From: Anaerobiospirillum sp. NML120449 | Lineage (GTDB): Bacteria; Pseudomonadota; Gammaproteobacteria; Enterobacterales; Succinivibrionaceae | Length of the DNA stretch: 64,000 nucleotides | Reading direction: 5' to 3' | Assembly: GCF_023051105.1 (NCBI RefSeq) | Contig: NZ_JALKIL010000004.1 | Span: 124,001-188,000 of the forward strand | Part shown: positions 7,572 to 16,400 of the stretch, piece after piece | How positions within the stretch are numbered: the first letter of the stretch is position 1 | Layout: each line of letters starts with the position of its first letter | Notes under the pieces: generated by a model | What the model was told of the DNA's origin: nothing | The model's input: the letters and a program-made list of their open reading frames with translations, nothing else | Database searches by the model: none | Position numbers and translations under genes: made by a program

Positions 7572-10346
7572 ATGTCTGACTTCCATAATACAGATGGCCA
7601 GAATTCAGCTTCACAGAACTTTTCTGCACAGCGTGGCGGCAGGAGAGCCTCCATGGGCTGGGCTGGTAACGGCTCCAATGGCGATGAATGGTACGACCAG
7701 GGCTTCGATCTGGGTGAAGAGGGCAAGGTCGACAAAGCCCGACTGGAAGCCTATGGTATTAATCCTGAACTGGTTAAATCAGTTAAGGAGCAGGTGATTG
7801 TTGCTACCCAGCATCAGGAAGTTTCTGATGCCAAGGTCAATCTGCGTGAAGGTACAGTAAAGATCGATATGGATCCGCTGGCCTCCAAGATGCAGATCTC
7901 AACTGGCAACCAGGATCCTGCTGCTCTTACTGCCAGATCCCGTTCCACCACTTTTGGTGGCGGCAGCTCCATGTTTGACAGGGATAATTCCCGCAATGGC
8001 AACCGTGCTGCGACCATGGATTATTCTGCCCCGTCATCTCAGTCTTTCTATCCTGCTGACAGCATTTATTCCGACAGCTATATCAAGCAGAAGACTCTTG
8101 AGGCCACTCAGGAGCTTTCCGGTCGCAACAGCACCAGTGATTTTGTTGGCGGTGATCCTGTAGGTGAGGATCTCCAGGATGAGTATTCAACTCTGTCCCA
8201 CCGCAGACGCAGCACTCTGTCTTCCAATGACAACCGTTACATCCAGAACCGTATTGCTCAGCGCAATCAGGAGCTGGCTGAAAACGATGCTGACTCGCAC
8301 ATGACTCATCAGCAGCGCATTCAGGAAATGCGCAAGCGTCAGATCCAGGAGCAGCGTGAGCGCTTTGAGCGCGAGCGTCAGAGAAAGGCTCTGGAAAAGA
8401 AGCAGATGCAGCAGCGCAAGAATGAGCAGGTAGGTCTTGCTGTTCCAGAGGAAAATACCCTGACACAGACCACTTCCACTGCTCAGAAGGCCTGGAGTAC
8501 CAGTCGTACTCTCTATCCTCAGCATAAGGTTGCTACCAGCGCTGATGAACTGGCACGTAATGCAAGTGCCGTAAAGAGTGCTAACCCTCAGCGTGCCCAG
8601 ATCTGGAATGAAGCTCACCAGGCCCTTATGGCTATTTCCAAGACTGGTGAAAAGGTTCATAACGACAGTGGTGCCAAGCCATTTACACGTTCCAATACTT
8701 TCCTTGGTACAACTGCCAATATTCCAGCCGGTCTGGCTATTCGTGGCGGTCGCAGAGACCGTTCAGTAATCAGCGCCTATACTCCGCTGTTTACTGCTCA
8801 AAATGACGACTCTGAATCATCCTCATTATCAGCAGAGCCTGCAGACAACAGGATTTTCTCAAGCAGCGGTACACGTCCAAGCCGTGTTCTTGCTGAGGAT
8901 CAGGGCGGTCCAGTAGATGAGTCTACCCGTTCTCATGCCTCCCGCATGAATGCAAAGGCCAAGGACTCAATGCTGTTGCCTGATAACAGTGAAAAAACTC
9001 TTGAAGAGCTGGCCAAAGAATATCCAGGCCTGTCTCCTGAACATTTAATAAAATTAAAGCGTTCTTCTCACAGATGCCATCTGGTATCCCGCACACCAGT
9101 ATTTGATGCCAATTCCAATATTTCAATGTACGAGCTCAAGTTCACTGCCGGAAAACTCTTCCAGGTGAACTCGTTAAAGAGCGAGCACGTTTATCACGTA
9201 CTGTTTGGTTACTTCATACGACGAGGTGTGTCCTGCTTTATTGGCCGTCGCCCTAACGTGATGGTCATGATGCCTATTACCTACGATTTCCTTGATTATA
9301 TTGACCGTTACTCCGTCAACCGCGTCGTTCTGCGAATCTGTCCTGAGCAGCCGGTTACCCCATCAGCCCTGCACATTCTGACCCGACTCAGACGCAGTGG
9401 TATGAGCTTTGCCATCGATCTGATGCTCCTGCTCAAGAAGGACTGGAACCGCGCCATCCTGAGCATTGAGTATGTGATGATCGATCTCAGTGCCAAGGTC
9501 AAGGAGCAGCTGCACGTATTCCAGCGCCTGAAGATCAAGGCCCCATGGCTCAAGACCGTGGGTTATAACGATGTCAATAACGAGGGCTATCGTTATCTTT
9601 CCCACCATCAGATTGATTATCTTGATGCACCTTTCTGGATGCCTCAGCTGCGCTTCAATCAGGACCCTGAGTTCTTCAAGCCTATGCAGCAGGAGGTTCT
9701 GGGACTGATTCATCAGCTGTTTGCCGACGAGCCAGACTATTCAGTCTTCTCTCGCTTCCTCAACACTCATGAGTCGCTGAGCCGTGACATGGCCGTATTC
9801 CTGTACCGCTTCCGTCACGCCTCACCACGTCAGGTGCAGAGCTCGCATGATCTCTTCCAGTATCTGCAGGAGACCACACCGGGACGTTCGTTCTCAGTGC
9901 TGGCCGGCCGTGCCATGATGCTGTACTACGTCAAGTCTGTTACCATCTCCTCCCAGGAAATTCTCCAGGAGTACTTCAAGCAGGCTCTGATCCGTGGTTA
10001 TTTCTGCGAGTACCTCAACAAGGTAATGGCCAACCCTGATCTGGAGAGATTCGGCTTCCAGGCCGGTATGTTCTCCCTGCTCCATCTCTTCCTGCTCAAG
10101 GAGGAAGTTGATGTGATTGCAGATGATCAGTATGCCGATATCTACGACCGCATTTATTCCTCTGAGGTGCTTTCCGATGCCATTGACTGTATCTCTGCCA
10201 TCGAGAACACCAACCTCAGCTCCATTTTCAGCTTCATTCAGAAGTACCACATTCCGCCAGCCTCTGTGCTCATCAGCCATGAGAAGGCCGTAATGCGTAC
10301 CAATGAACTTCTGCTGATCCTCAACATTGCTACCGTCAGAAAATAA
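7572..10346 (+). CDS. Degenerate EAL-HDOD (YuxH/CdgJ-like) protein with long disordered N-terminus
   Basis: A 924-residue cytoplasmic protein. Residues 1-485 are low-complexity, with a charged Gln/Arg/Glu coiled-coil stretch at about 245-287 (QQRIQEMRKRQIQEQRERF). From ~502 it resembles EAL-HDOD proteins: SRTPVFDANSNISMYELKF matches the family opening (RQPIfd...YELLfR). FAIDLM and YVMIDLS sit where the EAL metal-binding DD and IKID motifs should be. The last ~220 residues look like an HDOD domain, including the family's FQAGMFSLL near the end. The EAL glutamate context and most metal ligands are not preserved, so cyclic-di-GMP hydrolysis is unlikely. A role as a binding or scaffold protein is inference. 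The start has aggtg 4 bases upstream. A paralogue lies 1 kb downstream. No HD, REC or GGDEF domain is visible. Confidence 0.8.
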   Translation: MSDFHNTDGQNSASQNFSAQRGGRRASMGWAGNGSNGDEWYDQGFDLGEEGKVDKARLEAYGINPELVKSVKEQVIVATQHQEVSDAKVNLREGTVKIDMDPLASKMQISTGNQDPAALTARSRSTTFGGGSSMFDRDNSRNGNRAATMDYSAPSSQSFYPADSIYSDSYIKQKTLEATQELSGRNSTSDFVGGDPVGEDLQDEYSTLSHRRRSTLSSNDNRYIQNRIAQRNQELAENDADSHMTHQQRIQEMRKRQIQEQRERFERERQRKALEKKQMQQRKNEQVGLAVPEENTLTQTTSTAQKAWSTSRTLYPQHKVATSADELARNASAVKSANPQRAQIWNEAHQALMAISKTGEKVHNDSGAKPFTRSNTFLGTTANIPAGLAIRGGRRDRSVISAYTPLFTAQNDDSESSSLSAEPADNRIFSSSGTRPSRVLAEDQGGPVDESTRSHASRMNAKAKDSMLLPDNSEKTLEELAKEYPGLSPEHLIKLKRSSHRCHLVSRTPVFDANSNISMYELKFTAGKLFQVNSLKSEHVYHVLFGYFIRRGVSCFIGRRPNVMVMMPITYDFLDYIDRYSVNRVVLRICPEQPVTPSALHILTRLRRSGMSFAIDLMLLLKKDWNRAILSIEYVMIDLSAKVKEQLHVFQRLKIKAPWLKTVGYNDVNNEGYRYLSHHQIDYLDAPFWMPQLRFNQDPEFFKPMQQEVLGLIHQLFADEPDYSVFSRFLNTHESLSRDMAVFLYRFRHASPRQVQSSHDLFQYLQETTPGRSFSVLAGRAMMLYYVKSVTISSQEILQEYFKQALIRGYFCEYLNKVMANPDLERFGFQAGMFSLLHLFLLKEEVDVIADDQYADIYDRIYSSEVLSDAIDCISAIENTNLSSIFSFIQKYHIPPASVLISHEKAVMRTNELLLILNIATVRK

Positions 10347-11415
10347 GGCGGCCCTCAGTAAGTCCGGTTAAACTGTTTTGGCCGGACCAGGTTTAATGCC
10401 CGACAAGCCTGAGTTTGCGTATTGCTGCGCAGGGGTGGGGCCTGTAGCCGTATATCTGTTCCTGATGATGTTCGGTACGATTACAGGGCTCTGCCGGCAG
10501 CTGGTCGCAGATAGTCAGGTCAGCATGCAGTAACGATGCACAGGTAACGTTTTGCGGATGAGTATTCGCATTTACGTGTCCTTCAGCGACTGCTGCCATG
10601 CACAGCAAAGGCAGCCTGGAGGGTGTTGCTGTCTGTCGGCTGTTTCAGTCATAAAAACTGTGGCTGGTGTCAAAAAACAGCTGATTTAAGATAACGGTGA
10701 CGCCTGAATTGACGCTCAAATGAGCATGTGCCCCGAATTGGTTCAAACCATAGCCTTTTAACCGGCCGATGTTTATCGCATTTAAGTGGCTGTCCCAGCT
10801 GACTGGCACGAAAATGAGCCGGGAATCAGGACTGGCACTGCAATTGCAAATTTCTTCTTCAGCCCGGAGCCTGGCGCGTGTTAAGCTGCAGCCGGCCGGT
10901 GCTGCCGTGCCCTGCTGTGCGGCTGGCAGAACCGATGCTTGAGGGTATTTAACCTCAAAGCATGCTCCTGACAAGGCTTATAAGTGAAGGTATCTGCGGT
11001 CCCCGTCAGGGACTGATACATGCTGTAATGCCTGAAGCGGGCTGATTATTTGACACAGTCAGGAGCTCTGTCTGTGCAGACCATGGTCTAACAGTGCCTG
11101 GCTGCATGATGGTACCTGTACCGCAAGTTATTGCACCTCTGTCTGCGCTGATTTGGATAAAATCAGGGCGGAATCAGAACTCAATATTATATAATTCATC
11201 TGGATTGCCCGGAAAAGGCGCAAATGCGCCGTTTTCAGAGCAGCATCGCAAAAGCGGTGCGGGACATTACTCAGGAGAGTTCAGGTTTTTGCCTGTACGT
11301 ACGTTAATATGTAGTGCCCCCAGATGACCAGGAGTGCAGCAGCGCCTCCTGAACCGTTTGAGCAGGCCCAGTGCCGTGCTCTGTCCTAAGGCCAGAACAA
11401 GAGCTATTTGAGCAG
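10347..11415. other. 1.07-kb gap between the two EAL-HDOD paralogues
   Basis: No supportable gene. A weak 6-bp hairpin (gtccgg/ccggac) lies just after the upstream stop without a T-run. A perfect TATAAT lies at 11190-11195 in an A/T-rich patch but lacks a recognisable -35 box, so the second paralogue may have its own promoter. Confidence 0.5.
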
Positions 11416-13035
11416 ATGTCAGGTAACCCAACAGCCGTAATGCAGCAGCGAGCCGCTCAGCAGGCGCGCGCCAATCCAGCAGCCATGCAGGCTGCTGCGG
11501 CTGCCCGTGCCCGACAGATGGCAGCAGCGGGCGGTCGCCCAGGTCAGGCTGTCCCTCAGGGCGCCAGACCAGGTGTTCCTCAGGGGGCCAGACCAGGTGT
11601 ACCACAGGGCGCCAGACCAGGTGTTCCTCAGGGCGCAAGACCAGGTGTGCCACAGGCCGCACGTCCGGGCATGCCGGCTCAGGCTCAGCAGGCCCGTCCA
11701 CCGCAGGCACCTGGCACAGCTGCAGCTGCCTCGGCCAATAACGAGGCCAACCACAGCCATATCATTTCCCGCACCCCTGTTTACGATGCTCACCGTGTAG
11801 TACAGATGTACCGTCTGCGCTTCTCATCGGGCAACAAGTTCGTAACTGACCGTGTGCTGCCTCAGCATGTAGCATCGATTATTGATGACTACTTCATGAA
11901 GCGCTCCATCATCAACTTTGTGGGCGCCAAGTCCAAGGCTCTGATCATGATGCCGGTCAACCCGGCCATCATTCCACTGGTCAAGAAAGGCGTAGCCTCA
12001 CGACTGGTACTGCAGATCCCTTCCTATCAGGAGCCAAGCGTTCAGGTAGTGGACTTTATGTCCAAGGTCAAGCGCTTTGGTGTCCGCTTTGCCGTAGACC
12101 TCATGGACGTCATGAAGCGCGGCTGGCTTAAGGGCATCCTGCATATCGAGTATGTGATGATCAACATGGGCAATCAGGGTGCATGGCAGCTGGCCGTATT
12201 CCAGAAGCTCAAGGTCAAGGCCCCATGGCTCAAGATCATTGCCTACGGAACCACTGAAGCCACTCTGCTCAAGATGTCTTTGAGCTACCGTGCTGATCTG
12301 GTTATTTCGCCAATGAGTACTTCGACCATGACCTTCAAGCAGTCCCCTGCACTGCTGGAGCCGTTCCAGGCTGATATCATGTCGCTGGCTCATGAGCTTT
12401 TCCAGCCAAAGATTAACTATCCGGTTTTCAAGAAGTATCTTTCTGAGAACCGAGCCATTCTCAAGATCCTCATCTACCACATTCACCGCTTTAAGAAGGT
12501 GGATCTGCGTGTTCTGGGTAACCTCAGCGATATTTACAAATATCTGCTGGAGCACGATCCAATTCCTTCCTTCACGGTGATTCTGCTGCACGGCCTGCTC
12601 CAGCACTACACCAAGTGCGTACAGAGCGCCTCTCTGCATGTTATTGATGAACTCTACCGTCGCGTACTGATTCACGGCTACTTTACCGAGTACGTGGTGC
12701 GCCGTATGCCAAATGCTTCAGCTGAGGACAGGCATTACAGCTTCCAGACCGGTGCTTTCTCCCTGCTCCCTGAGATTCTGCTCAAGAGTATGGAAGAGCT
12801 GATGGCTGACCGCTATCTGACAGCCATTAGCAGACATATCAGCAACAAGAACTCTCTGGTATGCCGTACCGTACAGTGTCTTGATGACATGGAGAGCAAC
12901 AACCTTGAGGGCGTATTTGCCTATGCCCGTACTTTCAAGGTGCCATCAGCCCGTCTGTGGGCAGCCTATGAGGATGCCATCATTCAGGCCAACGAATTCA
13001 TGACCTCTCTGCAGGTCACCTCAGGTCAGCGCTGA
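11416..13035 (+). CDS. Second degenerate EAL-HDOD paralogue with Gln/Ala/Pro-rich N-terminal repeats
   Basis: A 539-residue protein from ATG 11416 (MSGNPTAV, like the MSDF opening of the upstream paralogue). An in-frame GTG at 11371 is possible. The first ~110 residues are Gln/Ala-rich and contain tandem QGARPGVP octapeptides. The rest aligns by eye with the protein at 7572: ISRTPVYDAHRVVQMYRLRF, FAVDLMDVMKRGW, IEYVMINMG, KAPWLK, LIHGYFTEY and FQTGAFSLL have direct counterparts. Here the EAL position reads YRLRF and the IKID position reads VMINM, so it is still further from catalysis. A perfect terminator follows at 13107. The two genes look like an ancient duplication; their partner or ligand cannot be read from the sequence. 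Confidence 0.8.
   Translation: MSGNPTAVMQQRAAQQARANPAAMQAAAAARARQMAAAGGRPGQAVPQGARPGVPQGARPGVPQGARPGVPQGARPGVPQAARPGMPAQAQQARPPQAPGTAAAASANNEANHSHIISRTPVYDAHRVVQMYRLRFSSGNKFVTDRVLPQHVASIIDDYFMKRSIINFVGAKSKALIMMPVNPAIIPLVKKGVASRLVLQIPSYQEPSVQVVDFMSKVKRFGVRFAVDLMDVMKRGWLKGILHIEYVMINMGNQGAWQLAVFQKLKVKAPWLKIIAYGTTEATLLKMSLSYRADLVISPMSTSTMTFKQSPALLEPFQADIMSLAHELFQPKINYPVFKKYLSENRAILKILIYHIHRFKKVDLRVLGNLSDIYKYLLEHDPIPSFTVILLHGLLQHYTKCVQSASLHVIDELYRRVLIHGYFTEYVVRRMPNASAEDRHYSFQTGAFSLLPEILLKSMEELMADRYLTAISRHISNKNSLVCRTVQCLDDMESNNLEGVFAYARTFKVPSARLWAAYEDAIIQANEFMTSLQVTSGQR
11557..11676 (+). repeat. 24-bp in-frame tandem repeat encoding QGARPGVP
   Basis: Four 24-bp units (from 11557, 11581, 11605 and 11629) encode QGARPGVP; a fifth diverged unit encodes QAARPGMP. 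Units differ mainly at third positions, so the array is under protein-level constraint or is not brand new. Confidence 0.9.
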
Positions 13036-13106
13036 CAGGCGCTGCCTGCTGTGCCAGAGCAGCGCGCCTGGGCGCGCCGCACGCTGCACAGCCTTGTGTT
13101 CTACGC

Positions 13107-13136
13107 AAAAAAAACCTGGCAAGACCAGGTTTTTTT
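13107..13136 (+). terminator. Rho-independent terminator, usable in both directions
   Basis: Stem cctgg (13115-13119)/ccagg (13125-13129) with loop caaga is extended by A8 on the left and T7 on the right. It lies 71 bp after the second EAL-HDOD stop. Confidence 0.9.
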
Positions 13137-13390
13137 AACTTTGTACGCATTGAATATAATCAATGTATGTATGCGTCAATGCCCACCATGGGCAGCTGTC
13201 AGCGCCGCCGCAGCAGCAGCCATGGCTGCGGCGGCCTGACCTGCGGCCTGGGATGTGGTGCCGGACCTGAGGTCAGGCTGCTGCGCGCTGACTGGCATGA
13301 GGCCGGCTGCCACGGCCGACAGGACTGCATGTCTGGCAGTCCGGACTGAGCGGCCGGGCCATCAGGGCCGGTACTTTTATTTGCTATGGG

Positions 13391-13430
13391 CTGAAAATAA
13401 AACAGGTCTGCCCTGTCAGGGGCAGACCTG
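13391..13430 (-). terminator. Terminator of prs
   Basis: A 10-bp perfect stem (caggtctgcc 13403-13412, ggcagacctg 13421-13430) with an 8-nt loop. Read on the minus strand it is followed by ttttatttt (13402 down to 13394). It lies 50 bp after the prs stop. Confidence 0.9.
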
Positions 13431-13480
13431 CTGTGGCCATGCCTTGATAAGGCGGGCCGTAACCATGAGTGGAGGCCTGA

Positions 13481-14431
13481 TTAGAGGGCCTGGAACATGG
13501 CGGAAATGGACTCTTCGTTGCTGATACGGCGAATGGCTTCGGCCAGCATTGGAGATAAGGTCAGGTAGCGGATCTTCTCAATCTTGCGGGTCTCTTCAGT
13601 TGCAGGAATGGAGTCGGATACTACCAGCTCATCGAGAGTGGAGTTGGAGATGTTCTCAAGAGCCTTGCCGGACAGAACAGGGTGGGTGGCATAGGCCATT
13701 ACGTGCAGAGCACCGCGCTCCTTGAGGGCGTCAGCACACTTGCACAGGGTGCCGCCGGTGTCGATGATGTCGTCAACGATGATACAGTCACGGCCGTTTA
13801 CTTCACCGATTAAGTGCATAACCTCAGATACGTTTGGCTGAGGACGACGCTTGTCGATGATGGCGATGTCGGCGTTGTTTAACAGCTTGGCGATAGCACG
13901 GGCACGAACCACACCACCCATGTCAGGGGAAACCACTACAGGGTTGGTCAGATTCTGCTGGAGCATGTCATCAACAAAAATCTGGCTGGAGAAGCAGTTG
14001 TCTACAGGGACATCGAAGAAGCCCTGGATCTGCTCAGCGTGCAGGTCAACAGTCAGGACACGGTCAACGCCTACGGAGGACAGGAAGTCAGCAACTACCT
14101 TGGCGGTAATAGGCACACGGGCAGAACGCAGACGACGGTCCTGACGGGCATAACCAAAGTAAGGAACTACTGCGGTAATACGACCGGCAGAGGCACGGCG
14201 CATGGCATCAATCATGACAATAAGCTCCATTAAATTGTCATTGGTTGGTGCACAGGTGGACTGAATAATGAAGATATCGCAACCGCGAACATTCTCATTA
14301 ATCTGTACATGGATTTCGCCGTCGGAGAAACGATCAACGGTAGCATTGCCTAAGCGGGTATACAGTCTGGATGCAATCTTCTTTGCCAGATCCGGGGTAG
14401 CGTTACCGGCAAACAACTTCATATCAGCCAT
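13481..14431 (-). CDS. prs: Ribose-phosphate pyrophosphokinase (PRPP synthetase)
   Basis: Cytoplasmic enzyme that makes 5-phosphoribosyl-1-diphosphate from ribose-5-phosphate and ATP for purines, pyrimidines, NAD, His and Trp. The 316 residues are close to E. coli Prs (315). Visible features: [12 protein letters not shown] at the N-terminus, FSDGEI (35-40), the active-site [13 protein letters not shown] with His131, and the PRPP-binding loop DDIIDTGGT (220-228). The start is conserved (M-x-DMKLFAG) and has agga about 8 bases upstream. It is the last gene of the lolB-ispE-prs order known from E. coli, but here 1.1 kb from ispE, so it probably has its own promoter. It ends at a strong terminator. 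Confidence 0.97.
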   Translation of the reverse strand: MADMKLFAGNATPDLAKKIASRLYTRLGNATVDRFSDGEIHVQINENVRGCDIFIIQSTCAPTNDNLMELIVMIDAMRRASAGRITAVVPYFGYARQDRRLRSARVPITAKVVADFLSSVGVDRVLTVDLHAEQIQGFFDVPVDNCFSSQIFVDDMLQQNLTNPVVVSPDMGGVVRARAIAKLLNNADIAIIDKRRPQPNVSEVMHLIGEVNGRDCIIVDDIIDTGGTLCKCADALKERGALHVMAYATHPVLSGKALENISNSTLDELVVSDSIPATEETRKIEKIRYLTLSPMLAEAIRRISNEESISAMFQAL

Positions 14432-15317
14432 TTATGTGTCCTGAAAAGTAAAAAATTGAAGCTTGATTATGCTCATCTTCCAAAGCACGCTGTATATTAC
14501 CACTAATCAGATAAAAATCAGCGTTTAGAGCGATTTATCCTGAAAAAAAGCAGTGTCATGCTGCCCCGTACAGATCCTGTGCTCAGACTGGGCTCAAAAT
14601 CTGATTTCAATGGGCGGCAGCATGTATGGAGCCTTAACTGCAGGTCTGCCACAGAGCAGACTTTTTACTGCCTGAGGCAGACTGTCTTTGTGCCCTGGCA
14701 GAAATATTCCAGAATAACCAGCTCTGATATCGACATTTCAGCTCAGTTCTTAAGTCCTGACGTCCCACTCAATGTAAGCAGAACCAATAATTTTCCGCAG
14801 GTATTCCTTTTCATCAGCAATGACGCCTGCAGTTTCCCGCCCGGCTCAGCAGCGCTTGCGCAGCAGGGATGGCGCAGCAAAACTGGCGACCAGGGATGGC
14901 GCAGCAGTGCATACGCCACGCGCCACCGCGCAGCGTGGCCAGCACGCAGAGGTGCGCAGGCAAAGGCAAAGCCATTGCAAGGAGCTGCGCTTTTAAGACC
15001 AATGGTCCGGGCAGCCAGCCCATTTATGGGCGACTGTCCTTGTGTGTGTCTGATTGCTGAAAAAAGGAAAAGGGGAATGTTCTGGCCACAGGGCCTTGTT
15101 TTCCCGGTAAAGTGAGGTAAAAGCGGACAGTTCCGTATGCTTGACGTGACCGCACAGTGGTGCAGTGCAGATCAGGAACTTTCGGTGACAGATACTGAAA
15201 TCACTGTGTATCAGAGGCGCTCTGGGGGAAGGAAAGTTGCAGGCGCAGCGGACGCTGCGGCTTATGCTCAGGTAAGCGGCCCGGGAGGGTACTTGCCCGG
15301 GAGCCAAGCTGAAGGTC
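14432..15317. other. Gap between ispE and prs
   Basis: No gene I can support. Some gammaproteobacteria have a tRNA here; none is visible. It contains a short repeated motif (agggatggcgcagca near 14865 and 14892). The 185-codon + strand frame at 14558 lacks a ribosome site and has no protein character. Just upstream of prs (minus strand) there is a taatat -10-like box but no good -35. Confidence 0.6.
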
Positions 15318-16184
15318 TCAGGCCTGACAATTCATTAGTGCTGTAGTGACAGGTGATACGTTGATGGACTCAGTCACAAATGCCTGGAAAGAAAAGTCCT
15401 GATCCCATACTTTGCACAGATCTTCATGGGCTTTAAGGGCCTCTTCCCTGGTATCAAAGGCTACATAACATGATGCCCCGGTACCGGACATGGCAGCACG
15501 GCCATATTTTACCAGGTAGTCCAGTGTTAGTCCAACTTCGCTGAACTTTTTTCTGACCGTGCATTCACAGTCATTGTTATACATGCAGTCCATTGCATCT
15601 TCGAAGGTGCGCTCAGGGCTGAAGTGCTCTTTAAGACCGGGATCCGTAAAGATTTCCCTGGTGCTGACATGGCAGTCAGGGGTAACTACCAGATACCAGC
15701 GCTCATCAAGCTCCAGAGGGCGAAGATACTCACCACGACCTTCAACATAGGCATGATGTCCTCCCACAAAGAAAGGCACGTCCGAGCCCAGGGCTGCTCC
15801 AATATTCTGCAGGGTCTGGTTATCAATATTGAGCTTTGCAAGATGATTTACCACCAGCAGTGTGGTTGCAGCATTTGATGAGCCTCCGCCAAGACCTCCG
15901 CCCATTGGCAGAACCTTTTTAACATCCACTGTGACACTGAATCTGCGGCCGCTGTGTTCCTGCAGGGCCCGTACTGCACGGTAAATCAGATTCTCCTCAG
16001 GCTTCATGCCCATGGTGTTGACCAGGGTTATCTCCCCGCGTCCATCATTGTCCACCTCAAAAGTCATCTCATCGCCGTGATTGAGCATGCAGAACAGCGA
16101 CTGCAGGTTATGAAAACCATCAGCTCTCTTACCGGTGATATTTAAAAAGAGATTGATCTTGCAAGGGGACAGGACCTTGAACAT
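15318..16184 (-). CDS. ispE: 4-diphosphocytidyl-2-C-methyl-D-erythritol kinase
   Basis: Fourth step of the MEP pathway: phosphorylates CDP-ME to CDP-ME-2-phosphate with ATP. The start at 16184 (MFKVLSPCKINLFL) is chosen because gggag lies 7 bases upstream and it fits the family N-terminus; a longer frame to 16223 is less likely. 288 residues (E. coli 283). GHMP-kinase signature: Lys9 in SPCKINLFLNI, the ATP loop PMGGGLGGGSSNAA (93-106), and Asp135 in LGSDVPFFV as likely base. Downstream of lolB, separated by a 24-bp repeat array. Dxs and IspA of the same pathway are also in this window, far away on the + strand. Confidence 0.95.
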   Translation of the reverse strand: MFKVLSPCKINLFLNITGKRADGFHNLQSLFCMLNHGDEMTFEVDNDGRGEITLVNTMGMKPEENLIYRAVRALQEHSGRRFSVTVDVKKVLPMGGGLGGGSSNAATTLLVVNHLAKLNIDNQTLQNIGAALGSDVPFFVGGHHAYVEGRGEYLRPLELDERWYLVVTPDCHVSTREIFTDPGLKEHFSPERTFEDAMDCMYNNDCECTVRKKFSEVGLTLDYLVKYGRAAMSGTGASCYVAFDTREEALKAHEDLCKVWDQDFSFQAFVTESINVSPVTTALMNCQA

Positions 16185-16318
16185 GAAAATGCTCCCGGGA
16201 TAACAAAATACTGAATTTGACAATGCCTGAGCGTTTTTCAGGCAGCTGCGCAGCTATAAGTGCCTGCACCAGGGGCTGCAGCATGACAGCCACGTGGCAG
16301 CTCCGTGCAGGGCCCCTT

Positions 16319-16399
16319 GCTGGGCCCATGCCTGCTCCCACGGCTGGGCCCATTGACGGTCCCATGGCTGGGCCCCAGGCTGGTCCAGCTGCTGGGCAG
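16319..16399. repeat. 24-bp tandem repeat between lolB and ispE, 3.4 copies
   Basis: Units begin with gctggg at 16319, 16343, 16367 and 16391. The array starts directly after the lolB stop codon (16401 on the minus strand) and fills about half of the 216-bp lolB-ispE spacer. It is rich in gggccc. Confidence 0.85.
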
Positions 16400-16400
16400 C

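Larger units (their letters stand above)
13036..13480. other. Gap between convergent genes, with two terminators
   Basis: It holds a terminator for the upstream + strand gene (13107) and one for prs on the minus strand (13391). Between them a perfect TATAAT at 13155-13160 lies directly before a 60-codon Cys-rich open frame (13167-13349), which I treat as a finding rather than a gene. Confidence 0.6.

Noticed and set aside
11998..12675. 225-codon minus-strand frame inside the second EAL-HDOD gene
   Set aside because: Antisense shadow of a conserved coding region with codon-position bias on the + strand.
14558..15115. 185-codon + strand frame between ispE and prs
   Set aside because: No Shine-Dalgarno site; composition follows local GC-rich repeats; no motif or membrane segment pattern typical of a protein.
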